Below, one piece after another: positions 32,189-36,589 of a stretch of 36,589 nucleotides of DNA. Within the stretch, counting starts at the first letter, position 1. Each line of letters begins with the position of its first letter. The translations under genes and the position numbers were made by a program. Origin of the DNA: UBA11524 sp964383815 (GTDB lineage Bacteria > Bacillota > Clostridia > Christensenellales > Aristaeellaceae); the NCBI GenBank assembly GCA_964383815.1, contig CAYLIC010000022.1:1-36589 (forward strand). The letters run 5' to 3'. The notes below the pieces were generated by a model. The model worked only from the letters and a program-made list of their open reading frames with translations, searched no databases and was not told the DNA's origin.

Positions 32189-32878
32189 ATGAAGCTCAAC
32201 GAGAAAATCTACTGGTGCCGCAAGCATGCCGCTCTGTCCTAGGAGGAGCTTGCCGCCCGGCTGGGCGTGTCCCGCCAGTCCATCAGCAAGTGGGAGACCG
32301 GGGAAGCTTCACCTGAAATCAACAAGCTGCCGCTGCTGGCCCAGGCCTTTGGTGTCACCACCGATTGGCTGCTCAGCGAGGATGGCATTTCCCAGGAAGC
32401 GCCTGTTTCAGAAACAGCAGAGCAGCCCCAGAGCAGAACATCCTGGCCCCAGTGGGTGGAAGATATGCCTGGGTTCATCAGCCGTGCCATCAAGAAATAT
32501 GGCTGGCTGTATGGTGTGCGCATGGCAGCCAGCGGCGGCCTGTTTGCGCTGTTCGGAGTGTTCATGCGGGTGATGTCCAGTGCCGTCATCCGCGGCACCA
32601 CGTCCGGCTTTGATTCCGGTTTCGGCTCTGGCGGCATCACCTGGTACGATGCGGCAGGGAACATCACCTCCGCACCCTACAAAGCGGATGAAGTGCTGTC
32701 TGCCATCGGTATGGGCAGCAGCGCCCCGGGCTTTGGGTTTGACTCTGTCACCACCACGGCGGACAGCATGTTTGGCATGATGTCCGGCTTTGTCATTCTC
32801 ATTGGCCTGCTGATTCTGGCTGCCGGCATCGCAATCGCCATCCTCCTGCGCCGCTGGGGTCAGGAGCGGTGCCAGTGA
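32189..32878 (+). pseudogene. XRE-family regulator with membrane segments, interrupted by in-frame TAG
   Basis: From the ATG at 32189 (AAGGAG six bases upstream) the frame runs MKLNEKIYWCRKHAALS and then a TAG at 32240-32242. It continues in the same frame as EELAARLGVSRQSISKWETG, a typical XRE helix-turn-helix. In relatives this reads LSQEELA, so a CAG Gln codon has become TAG by one C-to-T change. The remainder has two hydrophobic segments (near GGLFALFGVFMRVMSS and MSGFVILIGLLILAAGIAIAILL) and ends RRWGQERCQ. TAG ends two other genes here, so recoding is unlikely. A recent nonsense mutation, strain mixture or sequence error are all possible. Confidence 0.85.
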
Positions 32879-32881
32879 CGT

Positions 32882-33015
32882 GGCAGAGGGCGCTGCCCTC
32901 TGTGCTCCCACTTAAGGGATTTCATCTCTTAAGAATCCCGCTTTCTGTATTGGAAGAAGGATTTTCCTTTGCAGGGGTCACGCCGCGCAACAGACGCGCC
33001 GCAACGCGTGACACA
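32882..33015 (+). repeat. Composite palindromic repeat, copy 4
   Basis: Module order matches copy 1: GGCAGAGGGCGCTGCCCTCT at 32882-32901, core palindrome at 32911-32933 (one mismatch), AATCCC, and GCAGGGGTCACGCCGC followed by an imperfect GC hairpin at about 32971-33008. It begins directly after the XRE stop codon. Confidence 0.85.
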
Positions 33016-33073
33016 AACAAAACCTCCCGGAGGGAGCCTTTGCACATTGATGTAGCCAGGCAATACCACAGCG

Positions 33074-33098
33074 TGGCGGGCGAACACAGTTCGCTCCT
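33074..33098. repeat. Short hairpin repeat (GGGCGAAC-ACA-GTTCGCTC)
   Basis: An 8 bp stem with one G-U pair and an ACA loop, followed by CTACAG. I recall similar GGGCGAAC/GTTCGCCC elements as dispersed repeats in gut Clostridia genomes, but I cannot verify that here. Confidence 0.5.
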
Positions 33099-33137
33099 AC
33101 AGATATATGGCGCATGTTGCTATGCGTATCCGCAACG

Positions 33138-33163
33138 CCCCTTTCCCTGCGAAAGGGGTTTTT
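33138..33163 (+). terminator. Plus-strand terminator
   Basis: CCCCTTTC (33138-33145) and GAAAGGGG (33151-33158) form an 8 bp stem followed by TTTTT. It would end transcripts coming from the XRE gene or polA. Confidence 0.8.
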
Positions 33164-33180
33164 CCTTGCCCAAAGGAACA

Positions 33181-33209
33181 AAAAAGGCCTGCGCGGGTAA
33201 GGCGCAGGC
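33181..33209 (-). terminator. Terminator of the VTC-DUF4956-CotH operon
   Basis: GCCTGCGC (33187-33194) and GCGCAGGC (33202-33209) form an 8 bp stem; on the minus strand TTTTTTG follows. Confidence 0.88.
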
Positions 33210-33215
33210 GGGGTG

Positions 33216-35033
33216 TTACCGGTTTGCCGCGAATCGCCAGGCGGCAAGGATGCCCAGGCACAGCAGCAGGCTGCAGGCCAGCAGCCACTCCCAGCCGCCA
33301 TCGGCCTGCCGGGGTGCCTCGGCCTGGGGGATGCGCTCCTGCATGGCGGGCTGCGCCATGGGCGTTTCCTGCCTGCCGTCCCTGTTCATGCTGCCCATGG
33401 CGGACAGGTCAATGCCTTCCGCGTCCACCTGGGCAGCGCTGCCGGCAAGCTGGCCCGCCACGCTTTCCGCCCGCTTCAGGCAGAAGGCCTTCAGGGTTTC
33501 GGTGCCGGTCTGAAATTCCTCATAGGTGCAGAAGGCTGTTGGGTCGGCTGCCACATAGGGGGCAATCATGCCGATCACCCGGTCAGTCTCCCGGGCAAAC
33601 CAGCCGGAGTCAAACACCTGGCTGATAAATTCCTGATACACCTGGTGATACCGGGCGGCAGCCTCCTCGCTGGCGGTAATCCATGCAGCCATGGGCCGGT
33701 CGCTGCTCTGGCCGGAGGTCACCAGCTGGTCGATGTCCCCGTTGATGAGATTCACCGCGCTGCCGCCGTCAAAGCCGCCAAAGGCCAGGTTGTAGTCCCA
33801 GGGAATCATGGACAGCACGCCGTCCTTCTCATACAGGTAGTAGTTGTGCACCATGGCGCCGGTGTAGCTGTCGCCATTGCAAAGGAAGTTGTGCACCACC
33901 ATATAGCGCAGCACCTCGTCTGTGTCCACAACGGAGGTATCGCCCTGGTTCAGGGTCTTGATGGCAGCAATCAGCCGGGCCTTGTCCTCGTCGGTCACAT
34001 CGGTTTTGGCATTGTCGAAGATGTTGGCATAGCTGGCTGGGTCGTCATCCGCGTACAGGAGCTTCACATCATCGCTGCCCATGCCGCCGCCCATGCCGCT
34101 GCCCTTGTTGTCCCGCTGAAAGCCGCCCTGCTGCCTGCCGCCAGGGCCGCGCTGGCTGTCCTCCGGCATGGCGGGCACATTGCCCATGTCCGGCGGCGCT
34201 TCTCCGCCGTTGGCAAAGCCGTCCGGCATGGCGGGCATGTCGCCCATGTCCGGCGGCGCTTCTCCGCCGTTGGCAAAGCCGTCCGGCATGGCGGGCATGT
34301 CGCCCATGTCCGGCGGGGTAAAGGCCCGCTCCTCCCGGCCCGCTTCGGCAAAGGAAAAGTCCGGCTTTTCCGCCATGTCATCCATGTCAAAGTCCCTGCC
34401 GTTTCCGCGGCCTGCGCCGAAGGACATGCTGTCCGGCTTGTACAGCTCGCCGTAATTCCTCCCGTAGTTCCGCCGGAGGAAGCTCTCCTCCACGCCCTCC
34501 ACAGCCAGGTAAAGGCCCCAGGCCTCGCCATTCACGTTCACCTGCACAAAGCTGCACAGGGGCGCAGGCACGCCCATCTGGCTCATCAGCGTGTAGGAAA
34601 GGTAGTCCTTCATGTAGGTGTTGTCCTGGATGATGTTGTTCAGGCTCAGCTTGTCCAGGCCGTGATAGCTTTTGCCCTTCTGGTAGTGGTCAAACTCCAC
34701 CTTGAAGGAGTAGCGGTTGTTGCCATAGGCCGCCACGGAGCTGAGGGAGGTATTCCCCTTGGCGCGGATGCCCACGTTTTTAACGCTTTCGCCGTCAATC
34801 ACCACATGGCAGGCGGTGTATTCCTCATCGGTGCAGGTGGACAGAAAGGCCTCCCAGCCGTCCATCACAATGTCGATGGTGTGCACCCGGCTCCTGTCGA
34901 ACAGGCGGCCTTCATAGCCCATGGCGGTGCTGGCGCCGGCGCTTCCGCCTGCCGCCATGCACAGGCCGCACAGCAGCAGGGTGCAGGCCAGCACGGCGCA
35001 GCACACCCTGTCAATCTTTCTGTGACGTAGCAT
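33216..35033 (-). CDS. CotH-family kinase-fold protein, exported and membrane-anchored
   Basis: A 605-residue protein with an N-terminal signal or membrane segment (CCAVLACTLLLCGLCMAAG) and a C-terminal membrane segment (GWEWLLACSLLLCLGILAAW). The CotH domain shows VGIRAKGNTSL, YSFKVEFDHY with a candidate ATP-binding Lys, HGLDKLSLNNIIQD, and IPWDYNLAFGGFDG with the metal-binding Asp. CotH of Bacillus phosphorylates spore coat proteins. A Met/Pro/Gly-rich insertion of about 120 residues carries 20-residue repeats of the form PDMGDMPAMPDGFANGGEAP. ATG 35033 has GAGGTGG five bases upstream, overlapping the DUF4956 stop. Substrate unknown. Confidence 0.92.
   Translation of the reverse strand: MLRHRKIDRVCCAVLACTLLLCGLCMAAGGSAGASTAMGYEGRLFDRSRVHTIDIVMDGWEAFLSTCTDEEYTACHVVIDGESVKNVGIRAKGNTSLSSVAAYGNNRYSFKVEFDHYQKGKSYHGLDKLSLNNIIQDNTYMKDYLSYTLMSQMGVPAPLCSFVQVNVNGEAWGLYLAVEGVEESFLRRNYGRNYGELYKPDSMSFGAGRGNGRDFDMDDMAEKPDFSFAEAGREERAFTPPDMGDMPAMPDGFANGGEAPPDMGDMPAMPDGFANGGEAPPDMGNVPAMPEDSQRGPGGRQQGGFQRDNKGSGMGGGMGSDDVKLLYADDDPASYANIFDNAKTDVTDEDKARLIAAIKTLNQGDTSVVDTDEVLRYMVVHNFLCNGDSYTGAMVHNYYLYEKDGVLSMIPWDYNLAFGGFDGGSAVNLINGDIDQLVTSGQSSDRPMAAWITASEEAAARYHQVYQEFISQVFDSGWFARETDRVIGMIAPYVAADPTAFCTYEEFQTGTETLKAFCLKRAESVAGQLAGSAAQVDAEGIDLSAMGSMNRDGRQETPMAQPAMQERIPQAEAPRQADGGWEWLLACSLLLCLGILAAWRFAANR
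34141..34320 (-). repeat. 60 bp tandem repeat within the cotH-like gene
   Basis: Three consecutive 60 bp units starting at 34141, 34201 and 34261. The second and third are nearly identical and the first is diverged at its start. They encode 20-residue Met/Pro/Gly repeats. Confidence 0.95.
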
Positions 35034-35043
35034 GTGCGCCACC

Positions 35044-35715
35044 TCATCCCAGATAGTCGCCGTTGTAGCTGACCAGCACGGCGCTGTCCACCCCGTTCAT
35101 TTCGGCAAGCTGGGTGATGAACGCCGTGTCCTGCTTCAGCAGGCGAATCTCCCATGTGGTTTCGATGTGCCCGTTCTGGGCGGTCTTGGACTTGACAACA
35201 GCCTTCTCCACATTCCTGTGCAGGTAGTCCTGGGCGGCCTTTTCCGCATTGGCATCCTGGCAGGAAATCACCGCGATATAGGGGTTGTGCACGGCCTTGC
35301 GGTTGATGAACAGCAGCATCACCACGCCGATAATCACGCTGCCCACCACCGCCAGCGGGATCATCCCTGCCGCCAGCACAATGCCTGCCGCAATGCTCCA
35401 GAACAGGAAGGCAATGTCCATGGGCTCCTTGATGGCGGTGCGGAAGCGCACAATGCTCAGGGCGCCCACCATGCCCAGGGACAGCACCACATTGCTGGTC
35501 ACCGCCAGGATGGTCATGGAGGTAATCATGGTCATGGCCACCAGGGTTCCGCCAAAGGAGGAGGAGTACATAACCCCGGAATAGGTTTTCTTGTACACCA
35601 GGAAGATGAACAGCCCCAGGCCAAAGGCCAGCGCCAGGGTCAGCACCATATCCACCAGGGAAACGCTGGTGATGTTCTCCAGAAAGGAGGACTTGAAAAT
35701 GTCGTTGAAGGTCAT
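35044..35715 (-). CDS. DUF4956 membrane protein
   Basis: A 223-residue protein. Its first ~145 residues hold about four or five membrane segments and the conserved LGMVGALSIVRFRTAIKEPMDIAFLFWSIAAGI, which marks the DUF4956 family. The C-terminal ~80 residues form a soluble alpha/beta domain that ends VDSAVLVSYNGDYLG. Family function is unknown. AAAAGGAG before the ATG gives the start. It follows the VTC gene by 15 nt and its stop overlaps the cotH ribosome site, so all three should be made together. Confidence 0.92.
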   Translation of the reverse strand: MTFNDIFKSSFLENITSVSLVDMVLTLALAFGLGLFIFLVYKKTYSGVMYSSSFGGTLVAMTMITSMTILAVTSNVVLSLGMVGALSIVRFRTAIKEPMDIAFLFWSIAAGIVLAAGMIPLAVVGSVIIGVVMLLFINRKAVHNPYIAVISCQDANAEKAAQDYLHRNVEKAVVKSKTAQNGHIETTWEIRLLKQDTAFITQLAEMNGVDSAVLVSYNGDYLG

Positions 35716-35730
35716 GGGTATACGCTCCTT

Positions 35731-36402
35731 TTATCCGTAAATTCGGCACATGCCGTACTTGGAAAACGCGGTTTCTCTGCGGCCCTTCAGCTGCACCGCA
35801 TGCCGGATGATGGTGGGCAGATACCCGTCCCACTTTACCTCCAGCACAATATCCTGCCCGGTGGGCACCATGGGGCAGCCGGGGTTGAGGAAATCTGTGC
35901 AGCGCAGGCCGGTGCGGATGTTGTAGTCCACGGTGACCCGCACGTTTCCCGGGCCATACACAAAGGGAATGCGCTGGTAATCCACAATGGTCTTGGGGCG
36001 CAGGCCCTGGGCCTTCATTTTGGCATAGAGTTCCACCACCAGGGCACGGCGGTCGGCAGCCATCCACAGGGTATCGCCATCCACAATGCGCCGGGCCTCC
36101 GCCGCCGTCAGCGGGCAGGACAGCTTATACCCCAGGCCGCTGCACTTCACCTTCTTCTCCAGGTGAATAACGCTGGTGTCCCCGTCGTAATACCGGATGC
36201 GGAACTTCTCCCGCTGGTTCACCCCGTCCAGCTTTTCCCGCAAGGCCTTGTCCTGCAGGTTGTCGAAGTACAGGCTGCGGATGGTGTAGTATCCCTTGTC
36301 CCCCGCGTGGGGATCCAGCCGGGCCACGGCGCGCAGGGTGGCGCACAGGGCCGCCCTGTCCCCGGGGGAAATCAGGTGCTTCACCTCGTTGCGGTATTGC
36401 AT
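35731..36402 (-). CDS. VTC-domain protein, polyphosphate polymerase-like
   Basis: A 223-residue cytoplasmic protein of the VTC (vacuolar transporter chaperone) tunnel-fold family. The yeast member Vtc4 makes polyphosphate from ATP. The basic and acidic residues lining the tunnel are recognisable: YTIRSLYFDN, REKFRIRYYDG, IHLEKKVK, RIPFVYGPGNVRVTVDYNIRTG and VLEVKWDGYLP. The protein has only the catalytic domain, with no SPX or membrane parts; the adjacent DUF4956 protein may supply the membrane part. The start at 36402 has GGAGG eight bases upstream. The actual product (polyphosphate or another phosphorylated polymer) is inferred. Confidence 0.9.
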   Translation of the reverse strand: MQYRNEVKHLISPGDRAALCATLRAVARLDPHAGDKGYYTIRSLYFDNLQDKALREKLDGVNQREKFRIRYYDGDTSVIHLEKKVKCSGLGYKLSCPLTAAEARRIVDGDTLWMAADRRALVVELYAKMKAQGLRPKTIVDYQRIPFVYGPGNVRVTVDYNIRTGLRCTDFLNPGCPMVPTGQDIVLEVKWDGYLPTIIRHAVQLKGRRETAFSKYGMCRIYG

Positions 36403-36493
36403 GCATCGTCCTCCTTTCCTGTACACATGCTTGCCTGTATAGGATGATATACGCCCAATCTGACGGTTGTATGAAGCCATGCTGAACAATAGC

Positions 36494-36530
36494 AAAAAAG
36501 GCCATGCCTCCCTTGCAGGAAGCATGGCCT
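36494..36530 (-). terminator. Terminator of a gene beyond the right edge
   Basis: AGGCCATGC (36499-36507) and GCATGGCCT (36522-36530) form a 9 bp stem with a 14 nt loop; on the minus strand a T6 run follows. It would end a minus-strand transcript entering from beyond 36589. Confidence 0.8.
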
Positions 36531-36534
36531 CAGC

Positions 36535-36585
36535 CTGTCAAAAAAACCTCCGGGAGGTGTCGGAGGGCCCGCAGGCCCTCTGACT
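36535..36585 (-). repeat. Terminal inverted repeat, right copy
   Basis: Reverse complement of 1-50 with one extra base in the T-run. Four further bases (GTAT) follow to the end of the window. Confidence 0.85.
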
Positions 36586-36589
36586 GTAT

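Noticed and set aside
32240..32242. Genome-wide TAG recoding
   Set aside because: TAG serves as the normal stop of the DUF5665 gene (1444-1446) and the MATE gene (23549-23551), and no other gene has an internal TAG.
32267..32878. XRE gene restarting at GTG 32267 after the TAG
   Set aside because: The AGGAGG-like sequence after the stop is about 18 nt from the GTG, too far, and the product would lack half of the helix-turn-helix.
1..36585. The whole window as a composite transposon bounded by inverted repeats
   Set aside because: No transposase or integrase, and the content is core chromosomal genes. Repeat-driven assembly breaks explain the ends better.

Overview
The window looks like one contig or scaffold from a GC-rich member of the Firmicutes (class Clostridia), probably an uncultured gut species; a Christensenellales-type lineage is my guess at low confidence. 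The reasons are a serine T-box leader, RNase Y, a single-chain glycyl-tRNA synthetase, AGGAGG-type ribosome sites, consensus sigma-A promoters with 17-18 bp spacers, GTG and TTG starts, and a proofreading-defective DNA polymerase I. Both ends carry the same ~50 bp sequence in inverted orientation, and a 100-N gap lies inside a tandem repeat. This suggests the sequence ends where a genomic repeat broke the assembly. Most genes are chromosomal housekeeping genes. I see no phage, plasmid or transposase genes and no CRISPR array.

Layout. 0.1-1.7 kb, minus: DUF5665 protein, lspA and rluD in one unit. 1.8-5.8 kb: a permuted family 3 glycoside hydrolase (plus) converges on an SGNH/CE12-type esterase and a secreted protein (minus). 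6.0-7.6 kb: serS with its T-box leader. 7.8-12.2 kb, minus: an AraC-GGDEF fusion, tcdA, araD and a membrane GGDEF-EAL protein. 12.4-13.8 kb, plus: a secreted protein and an XRE-S24 regulator. 13.9-15.3 kb: glycyl-tRNA synthetase (minus). 15.5-15.7 kb: tRNA-Val(CAC) and tRNA-Ala(GGC). 15.8-17.8 kb: RNase Y behind a ~350 nt structured leader. 18.0-21.0 kb: a 1004-residue cell-wall protein with eight SH3-like repeats (minus). 21.3-23.4 kb: apbE and a multi-domain FMN-binding membrane protein (minus). 23.5-26.0 kb: an atypical metallophosphoesterase and a MATE exporter (minus). 26.2-32.1 kb, plus: a tight operon of membrane protein, rsuA, an RsmC-like methyltransferase, a PatB/MalY-type C-S lyase and polA. 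32.2-32.9 kb: an XRE regulator interrupted by an in-frame TAG. 33.2-36.4 kb, minus: a VTC-domain polyphosphate polymerase-like protein, DUF4956 and CotH kinase operon.

Genes that appear to work together. ApbE should attach FMN covalently to the downstream protein, which has one flavinylation motif near its centre and at least two more in nearly identical tandem domains, so it may be a short extracytoplasmic flavin wire. The VTC-DUF4956-CotH genes are translationally coupled and join a cytoplasmic polyphosphate-type polymerase, a membrane protein and an extracytoplasmic kinase-fold protein; their joint function is unknown to me. The AraC-GGDEF and GGDEF-EAL genes suggest local cyclic-di-GMP signalling. 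The GH3, esterase and AraD genes fit use of plant polysaccharide.

Intergenic DNA carries a composite family of palindromic repeats, mostly at gene 3' ends, plus several other hairpin elements. The best candidates for undescribed biology are the VTC-DUF4956-CotH operon, the tandem flavinylated protein, the long rny leader and the AraC-GGDEF gene with a strong internal ribosome site.
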